Assembly (NCBI GenBank): GCA_031277335.1
Contig: JAITMM010000232.1
Span: forward strand, 1-39,231
Origin: Tannerella sp.
GTDB lineage: Bacteria; Bacteroidota; Bacteroidia; Bacteroidales; Tannerellaceae
Direction: 5' to 3'
Length of the DNA: 39,231 nt
Part shown: positions 24,901 to 31,830 of the stretch, piece after piece
Layout: each line of letters starts with the position of its first letter
Numbering within the stretch: the stretch's first letter is position 1
Program-made: the position numbers and the translations under genes
Notes under the pieces: generated by a model
Told to the model about the DNA's origin: nothing
Database searches by the model: none
What the model saw: only the letters and a program-made list of their open reading frames with translations

Positions 24901-27346
24901 TCCAAGTTTGAAATATACAGCCAATATGGGTGAATTGTTTCTTGATGCCGGTACGAGGGGCAATATCATTATGAATACAGGTAGTGACCTTGATTTTCAG
25001 GGAGATGCCGGTAACGGATTCTTCCGTACTCGCAATGGAGATATTGATTTGCGCGGCATAACGAAAATTACAAACTTACCGGAAAAGCAAGGTGTGGTTT
25101 TTTTAGCTGATAACGGAAACCCCAATAAAAAGGCCATTAACTGCTATTGCGATGAACAGTCAAATAATATTTATATTCAGGACTTTGACTTTATAACATT
25201 TAATGACGAAGTCAATTTAGGAAGCCTTTATTTCGGAGCCGATAATAATATCAAGTTACAATACGGAGGACTAAGAGATATCGGAACATGGCAAGACCCG
25301 TTCCTGAGTGAAGCCGATATTACTCTCGGGTATCCATGCGGTTTAAAAAAATATCATTGCGATTCCGACCCGAATGAAAATCAGGCTCAAGATATGATAT
25401 TGGATTTCACTGATAAGAAATCGGGAGGCGTTGGAATTGTAGCTTCCGACCAAATCGATATTTATAAGGATTTTACGTATATAGGAGGTTCAACATCAGG
25501 TATGAGCGCTGTTCCTGTTCCCGTTTCAACGAATCCATATGTCAATAATGCTCCTACAGACGGCAGACTACATGGCGAGAGTGTTGCGGGTTATGGACTG
25601 TTTATCAAGACACAAGGTAATAAAAGTAACTGGAAAGAACCTGATCCGAGTGCTTGCGGACCGAGCTGTGATCTTGGTTGCGGCTTTTCTCCGTTGCAGT
25701 CTGTGTCTCGCCTTACTTTCCATAGTAATGCTACCATATTTGCAGAAAACTCAAAAGTACATGTAAGTTCGCCAGTTGTCGATGTGATTGGCGAACTGGT
25801 ATTGGATGCCAAGGCTGCTTCGCAAATTCAAATCAAGACGGACAGCCTCATTTTGCGTGAGCAGTTCCTCCTCGACGGCACAAAGACATCGTTTGCCACC
25901 TGGAGCGATATGCCGCGCAATATGCCCGTTATCAAGTTGGGTAATTCGCGTTATACGCCTCCCATCGGTGACGACTGCACGTCTTGCTTTACGCATCAGA
26001 AAGGTACCGGCTCAAAGGATAATCGTACTGCCGTAGATACGGTAAATGTACAATTCTGGAACAATGCCGGTTTGCCGAGACTTCATACATTGGTAGTTGA
26101 TCACACAGTGCTCGCTTTCGGAACGGACAGTATAGACAATATAACGGGCGGCACGATTATAAATGCAACAATCTTTACGGATACAATCAAGATTCGCAAT
26201 CAGGTGGAATTTTGGTCGAATGCTGATCATAACTACGACACGCACTTTGAGCTTGCCTCCGAGCCGCAGATGAACTCCAAGAATTTTCCGGGCATCTTTG
26301 CACGCCATCTTCACATGGAGCCTATCGCACCGTCGTGCAAGAATGACAACTCAAGCGACTTGTGGCTGTCATCCGATGTTCTCGACGTTATATCGTCGTC
26401 CACGTTCGGCGGATTCGGACGTGTTCATGCCGACGTATATGTAGAACCGGCAGGCATACTCGCCCCGGGTTATACTTCGTTGAGAAATCAAGGACAATGC
26501 TACGAACGCCAAGCAGGCGCGCTGAAGATGGAAAATCTCTTCCTCGACCATGATGCCGACCTCTATTTCTCTGTTGGCGACAAGCGCAGCAGCGAAGGAT
26601 TATATGCAGACAGAATCGAAGTGAAGAACCTGAAAATGTACGGCCCCGTAAATCTCTATATAGAAGAACGTTGCGACCAGACTTACCTTCCCGGATGCTA
26701 TCCGCTCATTAATTATGACTTTATAGAAGGACCGACCCAACTGAACAATCTGCAACTGAAGACTACGACGATCAACGGTATGCAAGTCAGACTTGACTTC
26801 TCCATCCCCGGCGAAGTAAACCTCTGTGTAGGAAACGGTTCGATTCCGGTCAAACAACGCGAAATACGCGTACCGGAGCCGCCGGCAGGCGTGACGATTA
26901 ATCCGTCGAAAGGCACTCATTTCGTCGAGATATATAAAGACTTCAATTTCAAGATGACATTCTCCGACGTCGTATTTGCAATTCGTACAAACCGTTTAGA
27001 CCCCGTAACAGGCGAACAGGAACAACTCTTCGGCAAACAAAATGCAAACGGCGAATACGAATATACAATCAGCGAAGTAGTGACGCAACCGGTCTATATC
27101 TATATCGGCCCCGACGACCTCGGCCCGGTAGGGATTGACGACATTACGGGAGCAGCAGTATGGGCAAATGAAAATACGCTGTATATCAGAGTTTCGCAGG
27201 AAGATTTAGCCAGCATATACTCCATCACGGGCATGCTTGTCAAACGTATCGAAGTGCCCGGAGGCGGCATCACCGAACCGCTCTCCAAAGGAGCGTATAT
27301 CGTGACGCTGAAAGACGGGTCGGTGCATAAGGTGATTGTAAAATAG
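21935..27346 (+). CDS. Giant T9SS-exported surface protein, family not recognised
   Basis: An 1803-residue protein with a signal peptide (MKKEFILLIVSLTLSL to YAQ) and a C-terminal T9SS type A sorting domain (DLASIYSITGMLVKRIEVPGG, then LSKGAYIVTLKDGSVHKVIVK). I do not recognise the body. From about residue 640 to 1500 it is dominated by short beta-strand units such as GNIYLKDDATITRAG, GDIYLGYSKK, GNIIMNTGSDLDFQG and NGDIDLRGITKITN, which suggests a long beta-helix as in bacterial adhesins. Two cysteine clusters occur (CGPSCDLGCGF and DDCTSCF). Before the sorting domain comes an Ig-like segment with VEIYKDFNFKMTFSDV. Residues about 52-1280 are encoded by markedly AT-rich DNA, while both ends match the neighbourhood. 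It has its own promoter and terminator and stands alone between two inverted REP-like elements. An adhesin or surface-layer role is inference. Confidence 0.85.
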   Translation: MKKEFILLIVSLTLSLFGSDLMYAQIGVLKSSTSQNGAVTPRRGDATPGIPGFVDNDGNVNNVFGAGESATIQGNNVIVPGASHPITPIPPPPNNKIVLGGDQSQNIVISSYTGNGYGIGWISVLRVIAGDEYSTTTTGFHINHVNTDYLGYQFPLPYPEVDSDLEIRTTSGNIPNTYQIRYIDDPNAQGTAIDQRPDDFDNLAPHTANSGYDVMNPMVFSFNSWNASNFATWSPPAPCNSDLFTSSISGNTITVQHHLSEGNGVRYPADPIFAPNYGYTSTMDGSFAHSPTYNSIVLYTENYRSDDGISLTQFNGSPLTNSLSLSQQNRPTSEIGKSSANDDPTSKVYYLDNYNRPTTVAIAPTVDNSYTELDSIQLNTIEWWAERNVVDTQIETLNLINLSTNVPVSPIQQSGYVMFQCNSGSMTAWGFEAIWDPDVILGATKLDAAVQLLDGARVCVKKDVVDLTGNIGTGHVLSGDNVYATGYKQTNALVIFPEEDRVTLRTYGNFNANMHHERTPGSQSTNALYTISSFPDPDDHIYMYKGASAPHAFDMPGNLSSFQNVSSFITSFVIAAPLKDAKASIFGVYTDYAFTGQMPEIHTTAASDASFAPVGVDNNPGVIEIGPTTAGKDHFHIYSGGMLKNFEGCTVGSNFSMQLGTASGGMAKLHIDNTADLSILNYGNNGANFCEAKIILQTGAMAVIQPAIETAAGTGAFRVQALSNVEIQEEVNITKTNKGNNIYVLSDGGNVIAEKTVNIASDYFDTVGSGMITFWAEDKNDANFASCLNTVGNRNSARGNIYLKDDATITRAGTVGDTETNYVAANNIRTANFDYSSTSTKNDITNIISRKGDIYLGYSKKDDGVFNYEIVNPANAGALNIKAGFDDTNESISPAPLGGGNIYFRAINAKMIKGGTYPNNITIPYSLQYVCDEENQLSERRNVPGSSMQDYEHAGIIGGLGRCGYDHDFTNFGGLVDKLSAVNPGTVTIPSLKYTANMGELFLDAGTRGNIIMNTGSDLDFQGDAGNGFFRTRNGDIDLRGITKITNLPEKQGVVFLADNGNPNKKAINCYCDEQSNNIYIQDFDFITFNDEVNLGSLYFGADNNIKLQYGGLRDIGTWQDPFLSEADITLGYPCGLKKYHCDSDPNENQAQDMILDFTDKKSGGVGIVASDQIDIYKDFTYIGGSTSGMSAVPVPVSTNPYVNNAPTDGRLHGESVAGYGLFIKTQGNKSNWKEPDPSACGPSCDLGCGFSPLQSVSRLTFHSNATIFAENSKVHVSSPVVDVIGELVLDAKAASQIQIKTDSLILREQFLLDGTKTSFATWSDMPRNMPVIKLGNSRYTPPIGDDCTSCFTHQKGTGSKDNRTAVDTVNVQFWNNAGLPRLHTLVVDHTVLAFGTDSIDNITGGTIINATIFTDTIKIRNQVEFWSNADHNYDTHFELASEPQMNSKNFPGIFARHLHMEPIAPSCKNDNSSDLWLSSDVLDVISSSTFGGFGRVHADVYVEPAGILAPGYTSLRNQGQCYERQAGALKMENLFLDHDADLYFSVGDKRSSEGLYADRIEVKNLKMYGPVNLYIEERCDQTYLPGCYPLINYDFIEGPTQLNNLQLKTTTINGMQVRLDFSIPGEVNLCVGNGSIPVKQREIRVPEPPAGVTINPSKGTHFVEIYKDFNFKMTFSDVVFAIRTNRLDPVTGEQEQLFGKQNANGEYEYTISEVVTQPVYIYIGPDDLGPVGIDDITGAAVWANENTLYIRVSQEDLASIYSITGMLVKRIEVPGGGITEPLSKGAYIVTLKDGSVHKVIVK

Positions 27347-27347
27347 T

Positions 27348-27373
27348 AGATTGAGGGTCAAGCCCGCAATGAC
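27348..27373 (-). repeat. REP-like hairpin element, copy 2 (inverted)
   Basis: The reverse complement matches 21472-21497 at 23 of 26 positions. The hairpin arms here are ATTGAGGG and CCCGCAAT. Relative to copy 1 one base pair has changed on both sides (A-T to G-C), a compensatory change, and one pair is now mismatched. It begins 1 bp after the stop codon. Confidence 0.75.
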
Positions 27374-27386
27374 GATTTTCCTATTT

Positions 27387-27418
27387 AAAAAAAGACGCGG
27401 TGCGCCGCGTCTTTTTTT
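27387..27418. terminator. Bidirectional intrinsic terminator
   Basis: The 7-bp stem GACGCGG / CCGCGTC (27394-27400 with 27405-27411), loop TGCG, is flanked by seven A (27387-27393) and seven T (27412-27418), so it works in both directions. It ends both the 1803-residue gene and the convergent DUF2851 gene, whose stop codon (27417-27419) lies in the T-tract. Confidence 0.9.
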
Positions 27419-28691
27419 ATCGGCTGACGCCGCCTTTTATCAGATAGAAGCCGATACGGCAATAGAGGCATTTCTTTTTTTCGCAGTATTCGCGGCGCAG
27501 CTGGATAAGGGCTTGCGTGTCGCAGGCATTGCCGACCTTGACCCCGGCATCAGTGAACAATGTCACGAGGCTATTGCGCTCCGGCGGGATTTGCTCCAGC
27601 AACTCGATCGCCTTGTCGCAGAAATCCGGCTTCTGCTGCTTCTTGCCATAAGCAAACAGGGTAGGTGCTACGGCATTAATAAGTATGCTGTTAGTCGCAG
27701 AGCGTCCTATTGTCTTTTTCTTCGCAGGCGAAGGAAAACTAAAATGATAATGCGTGTCCCAATACTCCGGCAACTCCACGTCGAAACATGACCTTAGCGT
27801 CTCCGGCTGCCTGTCTTCCAAAATCCTCGAAAACAGCGTATCGGTATGCGTCCAGATAGCAGCCAACTGCGCCAGTCGCAAGTGCGGGAAATTGATAGGA
27901 CGCATACGCAACTGCTTGATTGCACCATATTTGACAGGCGTCAAACCGTATTTCTGCTGCAAGAAGCGATATTCCTGTTGAAGCGCTTGATAATAAGGGT
28001 CATCCCGGCTCTCCTCCAGCAAACCGGCTTGCCCGAACAACAACGCCTCAATCTGAAGACTGTTGCCGCGCTGCTTACGGATATATTTGAAAGGCAGGCT
28101 CTTGGCCAAATACTCAAAAGCATCGCTATTGCTGCCGAACCCGAAGCTGCGCGTAAGAATTATATAAAACACCTCATTCCAATCGTCTTTATTCTGTTCG
28201 AGAAGTGCAAGTATATCAGTCACTTTGCGTTCCAACCGTTCGGTCAGCATAGACGTCATCCAGTTGGCGATATGAAGATGATCGACTTCGCGTATTCGCT
28301 CTGCGCATGGCAACGACGTCTGGCGCAACAGCAGCCAGTCCATATTGCGCCGTATAGCGTCCGGGATGCGCATCTTGACCTGCGGAATCACCTCGCCGTT
28401 GGAGCGATGCACGACATAGTCATCTTCTTCGACTACGTGTAGTATCACGCTGTCATACAGCGTATCACGATCGTGATGATGGTTTTTCCATTCTGATGCC
28501 TTGCAGTGAATTTCCACGTTTCCCGCCCAGATCGTGCCACCTATCTTTACTTTTGCATTGTGAAAGTCGGGGCCGGCATCTGTATTGCGTATACCCGGAT
28601 CGATAACCGTCACAGCTACACCGTCAGCCGTCATAAGGTCTGCTGACGTAAAAAGCCGGTATTGCCAGATATATTGAAGCAGTCGTTCCAT
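27417..28691 (-). CDS. DUF2851 family protein
   Basis: A 424-residue cytoplasmic protein of the DUF2851 family, conserved in Bacteroidota, function unknown. Characteristic segments are MERLLQYIWQYRLF at the start, VIDPGIRNTDAGPDFHNAKVKIGG, WAGNVEIHCKASEWKNHHHDRD, YDSVILHVVEEDD, then the middle FYIILTRSFGFGSNSDAFEYLAKSLPF and the C-terminal REYCEKKKCLYCRIGFYLIK. The histidine- and acid-rich N-terminal motif (DAGPDFHNA with VEIH) resembles a metal-dependent nuclease-type core, but that is only a guess. It is divergent from dapB and convergent with the giant gene, so it stands alone. Confidence 0.88.
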   Translation of the reverse strand: MERLLQYIWQYRLFTSADLMTADGVAVTVIDPGIRNTDAGPDFHNAKVKIGGTIWAGNVEIHCKASEWKNHHHDRDTLYDSVILHVVEEDDYVVHRSNGEVIPQVKMRIPDAIRRNMDWLLLRQTSLPCAERIREVDHLHIANWMTSMLTERLERKVTDILALLEQNKDDWNEVFYIILTRSFGFGSNSDAFEYLAKSLPFKYIRKQRGNSLQIEALLFGQAGLLEESRDDPYYQALQQEYRFLQQKYGLTPVKYGAIKQLRMRPINFPHLRLAQLAAIWTHTDTLFSRILEDRQPETLRSCFDVELPEYWDTHYHFSFPSPAKKKTIGRSATNSILINAVAPTLFAYGKKQQKPDFCDKAIELLEQIPPERNSLVTLFTDAGVKVGNACDTQALIQLRREYCEKKKCLYCRIGFYLIKGGVSR

Positions 28692-28705
28692 GTTTTTATA
28701 GTTTC

Positions 28706-28733
28706 CAGTTGCCGGTTTTCAGTTGTCGGTTTT
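28706..28733 (+). repeat. Two 14-bp direct repeats (CAGTTGYCGGTTTT)
   Basis: CAGTTGCCGGTTTT is followed at once by CAGTTGTCGGTTTT. The pair lies in the predicted leader of the DUF2851 gene, between its -7 box and its ATG. Confidence 0.75.
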
Positions 28734-28756
28734 GGGGAATTATGATATCTACAATG

Positions 28757-28764
28757 CAAAAATA
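28757..28764 (-). promoter_or_regulatory. -7 box for DUF2851 (TATTTTTG)
   Basis: The plus strand CAAAAATA reads TATTTTTG on the minus strand. The leader would be about 58 nt and would include the 14-bp repeats. It is back to back with the dapB promoter. Confidence 0.45.
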
Positions 28765-28809
28765 ATTATAATAATTCAACATGTAAGCATAAAGATTAAA
28801 ATAATTGTT

Positions 28810-28817
28810 TACTTTTG
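28810..28817 (+). promoter_or_regulatory. -7 box for dapB-lepB (TACTTTTG)
   Basis: TACTTTTG is an exact TAnnTTTG match 31 bp before the dapB ATG. It lies within the longer reading frame that continues upstream of that ATG, supporting the start at 28849. Confidence 0.55.
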
Positions 28818-28848
28818 TGACGTTGAACATTATTGTAAAACAATTTTT

Positions 28849-29574
28849 ATGAAAGTTGCGTTGATAGGATATGGCAAGATGGGTAAGGCCATCGAGATGA
28901 TTTTGAATGAGAGAGGTCATACTGTCGTTAAGGTGATTGATGTTGATAATCAGGAAGATTTTCAATCGGAAGCATTTAGAGACGCAGATGTGGCCATCGA
29001 ATTTTCTGTCCCTTCTGCCGCTTATGACAATTATATGAAATGTTTTGCCGCCGGTATTCCTGTCGTGGCAGGCACTACCGGATGGCTGGACAGAATGGAA
29101 GATATCAAAACCATCTGTAAGACAGAGGATAAGACGTTTTTCTATGCGCCGAACTATAGCCTCGGCGTCAATATCTTTTTTGCTGTCAATGCTTTCCTTG
29201 CCAAGCTGATGAATCGTTTCCCCGAATATGACGTGAGCGTCTCGGAAGTGCATCATATCCATAAGTTGGACGCCCCAAGCGGCACGGCCATCGCCATCGC
29301 CGAGGATATTCTGAAACAGCTTGATCGCAAACGACATTGGACAGCCGGGTCGTCTCACCAGCCTGATGACCTGCCTGTTGAGTCTATACGCGAAGGCGAA
29401 ATAGCCGGCATCCACGACGTAGTATACGAGTCGGATGCTGACTCTATTCTCATCCGGCACAGCTCCAAAAGCAGGGTAGGTCTAGCATTGGGAGCCGTCC
29501 TTGCCGCCGAGTTCACGGTCGGGAAGAAAGGGTTCCTCGGAATGAAGGAGATGCTGGGGATAGTAACTGAATAA
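28849..29574 (+). CDS. dapB: 4-hydroxy-tetrahydrodipicolinate reductase
   Basis: DapB reduces hydroxytetrahydrodipicolinate in the lysine/diaminopimelate pathway. I start at the ATG at 28849 (MKVALIGYGKMG), which gives 241 residues. The frame is open further upstream, but the -7 box lies inside that extension. The nucleotide-binding GYGKMG is at residues 7-12 and VAGTTGW at about 73-79. The catalytic motif SEVHHIHKLDAPSGTA places H135/H136 and K139, and RVGLALGAVLAAEF follows near the C-terminus. The protein is on the short side for the family, as in other Bacteroidota. Its last three codons and stop (VTE-stop) are made by the first unit and a half of an octamer repeat array. It lies 31 bp before lepB. 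Confidence 0.95.
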   Translation: MKVALIGYGKMGKAIEMILNERGHTVVKVIDVDNQEDFQSEAFRDADVAIEFSVPSAAYDNYMKCFAAGIPVVAGTTGWLDRMEDIKTICKTEDKTFFYAPNYSLGVNIFFAVNAFLAKLMNRFPEYDVSVSEVHHIHKLDAPSGTAIAIAEDILKQLDRKRHWTAGSSHQPDDLPVESIREGEIAGIHDVVYESDADSILIRHSSKSRVGLALGAVLAAEFTVGKKGFLGMKEMLGIVTE

Positions 29575-29595
29575 CTGAATAACTGAGTAACTGAA
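29564..29595 (+). repeat. Octamer array TAACTGAA-like, copy 3
   Basis: Four tandem 8-bp units: TAACTGAA, TAACTGAA, TAACTGAG, TAACTGAA. It begins inside dapB and supplies that gene's stop codon, then runs to within 10 bp of the lepB ATG. Confidence 0.85.
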
Positions 29596-29605
29596 TAATA
29601 AACTA

Positions 29606-31012
29606 ATGAATAATATTTCTAAACGTCAATGGATTAACTTCAGCATCTGGGCTGTCATCTATATCCTTTTTTCTATTTGGGTGGGAAACCTGTGGATGCT
29701 GTTAGGCCTGATCGTCATTATCGATATTTTCCTGACCAAATTTATCCCGTGGTCATGGTGGAAAAACACGAAAAACATTAAGCTGCGCGAAGCCATAGAA
29801 TGGATGGATGATATAATATTTGCCCTGATAGCCGTATATATCATCAATTTATTCGTGTTTCAGAACTATCAGATACCTACTGCGTCTCTTGAGAAATCGT
29901 TGCTCGTGGGCGACTATCTGTTTGTCAGCAAATTGAGCTACGGCCCGCGGGTGCCTAACACCCCGATATCTTTCCCGCTCGTACAGAATACTTTGCCGTT
30001 GTTGAATACTAAATCTTATCTCGAATGGCCTAATTGGGGCTATAAAAGGCTTAAAGGGCTTGGCACGGTGCAACGCAATGATATAGTAGTCTTCAATTTC
30101 CCTGCCGGAGATACGATCGCGCTGAAAGAACAAAATCCTGATTTCTATAACTTAGTGGCGCGTGACGGTCGGTCTGCCGTCTTCTCAAATAAGGAGCGCT
30201 ATGGCGAAATAATGTATCGCCCTGTCGATAAACGTGAAAATTATGTCAAACGATGCGTCGGAATGCCCGGCGATTCATTGCAGATAATTGATAATCAGGT
30301 CTATACAAATGGAGAAAAAGCTGAAAATCCCGTAAACATGCAATTCAACTATTTCGTTGAGACTGATGGAGCAGCGCTGACGGAAGATCAGTTTCGCATG
30401 CTCGAAATCAATAAAAGCGACCGAATCCTTGTCTCGGGAGTAAACAATCATCCCACATTGCTAAAACTTGGATTTGGCACTAACGGTCAGATTACGTCGC
30501 ACATATATCTATTGCCGCTGACAAAGAAGTCGTTCGACATGATTAATAAAATGCCTACCATCAAAAAAGTCTTGATCGAACCTGATATCATGGCTATGAG
30601 TCCGATGTATCCCAACGGCGTAGGAAAATATAGAACGGGCTGGACACGCGATAACTTCGGCCCGATATGGATTCCGGCCAAGGGGAAAACAATTCAACTG
30701 GACGAAAAAAACCTGGCACTCTATAACCGCTGTATCAAAAATTATGAGAATAACTCGTTGGAAGTGAGGCCTGACGGTACAATACTGATAAACGGCAAAC
30801 CGGAGACAAGCTACACATTTAAATATGACTACTATTTCATGATGGGCGACAATCGTCATAATAGCCTTGATAGCCGTGCATGGGGCTTTGTGCCTGAAGA
30901 TCATGTTGTTGGTAAACCGATTCTTGTCTGGCTGTCACTTGAAAAAGACCGCAGCCTGTTCGACGGCGGCATCAGGTGGAATCGTATGTTCAGAAGGGTG
31001 GAGCCGAAATAA
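29606..31012 (+). CDS. lepB: Signal peptidase I
   Basis: LepB removes signal peptides from exported proteins in the inner membrane. The 468-residue protein has hydrophobic helices at about residues 10-27, 29-45 and 68-86. The catalytic serine is S94 in IPTASLEKSLLVGDYLFVSKL, and the general-base lysine is K215 in NYVKRCVGMPGD. The C-terminal box MMGDNRHNSLDSRAWGFVPEDHVVGKP is intact. A large insertion separates the Ser and Lys boxes and another follows the Lys box, typical of Bacteroidota enzymes and the reason for the length. It lies downstream of dapB and 1 bp upstream of a WbqC-family gene, so the three are likely co-transcribed. Confidence 0.96.
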   Translation: MNNISKRQWINFSIWAVIYILFSIWVGNLWMLLGLIVIIDIFLTKFIPWSWWKNTKNIKLREAIEWMDDIIFALIAVYIINLFVFQNYQIPTASLEKSLLVGDYLFVSKLSYGPRVPNTPISFPLVQNTLPLLNTKSYLEWPNWGYKRLKGLGTVQRNDIVVFNFPAGDTIALKEQNPDFYNLVARDGRSAVFSNKERYGEIMYRPVDKRENYVKRCVGMPGDSLQIIDNQVYTNGEKAENPVNMQFNYFVETDGAALTEDQFRMLEINKSDRILVSGVNNHPTLLKLGFGTNGQITSHIYLLPLTKKSFDMINKMPTIKKVLIEPDIMAMSPMYPNGVGKYRTGWTRDNFGPIWIPAKGKTIQLDEKNLALYNRCIKNYENNSLEVRPDGTILINGKPETSYTFKYDYYFMMGDNRHNSLDSRAWGFVPEDHVVGKPILVWLSLEKDRSLFDGGIRWNRMFRRVEPK

Positions 31013-31013
31013 A

Positions 31014-31655
31014 ATGGCATCCCTTTCCTCCGCCTACCTCGCCCCCGTGCAATATTATTGCAAATTAATTGAGTACAAGCGAATTATAATAGACTCCCAC
31101 GAACATTATATCAAGCAAACATATCGAAACCGCTGCCAAATAGCCACCGCCAACGGCATCCAGTCGCTGACCATCCCCATCGAACACCCCTCTTCCCCCC
31201 ATTGTCAATTGTCAATTGTCAATTGTCAATTGAAAGACGTCCTCATCTCCGACCACGGTCATTGGCAACACGTCCACTGGCAAGCGCTCGTCTCGGCCTA
31301 CGGCATGAGTCCTTTCTTTGAATATTACGAAGATGATTTTGCCCCCTTTTATCGGCAAAAATATCGTTTCCTATTTGATTTTAACGAACAGTTACGATTG
31401 AAAATCTGCGAATTACTCGATATCCGGCCGAATATCAGCTACGCCGATGATTACGAAGCCCTCGTGCCGAATGACTTTCGCGATACCATCCGCCCCCGCC
31501 GTCCTACCCCCGACCCTTCATTCCACCCCCAACCTTATTACCAGGTCTTCCGCGAAAAATACGGCTTCCAACCCAACCTGAGCATCGTCGACCTCCTCTT
31601 CAACATGGGACCCGAATCCATCCTCGTGCTCCAAAACTCAATCACTAAACGATAA
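31014..31655 (+). CDS. WbqC family protein
   Basis: A 213-residue cytoplasmic protein of the WbqC family. The start at 31014 (MASLSSAYLAPVQYYCKLIEY) is 1 bp after the lepB stop; the frame runs further back but only inside lepB. Family segments are LAPVQYYCKLIEYKRIIIDSHEHYIKQTYRNRCQIATANG, LTIPIEH, ISDHGHWQHVHWQALVSAYGMSPFFEYYEDDF and LRLKICELLDI. Between LTIPIEH and the ISDHG motif the protein carries CQLSIVNCQLK, encoded by a heptamer array; this loop is expected to be surface-exposed. The family is linked by context in other bacteria to sugar or polysaccharide biosynthesis, but its activity is not established. Confidence 0.88.
   Translation: MASLSSAYLAPVQYYCKLIEYKRIIIDSHEHYIKQTYRNRCQIATANGIQSLTIPIEHPSSPHCQLSIVNCQLKDVLISDHGHWQHVHWQALVSAYGMSPFFEYYEDDFAPFYRQKYRFLFDFNEQLRLKICELLDIRPNISYADDYEALVPNDFRDTIRPRRPTPDPSFHPQPYYQVFREKYGFQPNLSIVDLLFNMGPESILVLQNSITKR
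31201..31232 (+). repeat. Perfect heptamer array (ATTGTCA)4 in the WbqC-family gene
   Basis: Four exact copies of ATTGTCA plus ATTG lie within the reading frame, encoding a CQLSIVN permutation. As with any 7-bp unit, all three forward frames encode rotations of one heptapeptide and contain no stop. Confidence 0.95.
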
Positions 31656-31707
31656 AACTCAATGGTGGCATACCTGACGGCATGACTTTTTCGTAGACAC
31701 ATTCTTT

Positions 31708-31730
31708 TCTACCGAGCGATGCATCTCATA
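31708..31730 (+). repeat. 23-bp dispersed repeat, copy 2
   Basis: It matches the reverse complement of 2657-2679 at 21 of 23 bases. It lies in the 175-bp gap between the WbqC-family gene and the DUF4251 gene, upstream of the promoter there. Confidence 0.7.
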
Positions 31731-31770
31731 CGGGAAGCGACCTGAAAAAAGATCTTTATAAATAGCTGCG

Positions 31771-31802
31771 TTTGCAATTATCAACTTTTTTTCTTACTTT
31801 TG
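31771..31802 (+). promoter_or_regulatory. Full Bacteroidota promoter, TTTG-N20-TACTTTTG
   Basis: TTTG at 31771-31774 and TACTTTTG at 31795-31802, spaced 20 bp, match the consensus in both boxes. It drives the DUF4251 lipoprotein gene with a leader of about 22 nt, and shows that this gene is not simply part of the lepB operon. Confidence 0.8.
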
Positions 31803-31830
31803 TCATGTAAAAATATAAATTTTTAAGGAG

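Noticed and set aside
28696-29460. Minus-strand open frame (254 codons) opposite dapB
   Set aside because: It covers the dapB coding sequence in antisense and the composition is that of a shadow frame.
31201-31232. CRISPR-like array
   Set aside because: The units are 7 bp with no spacers and there are no cas genes. It is a simple tandem repeat.
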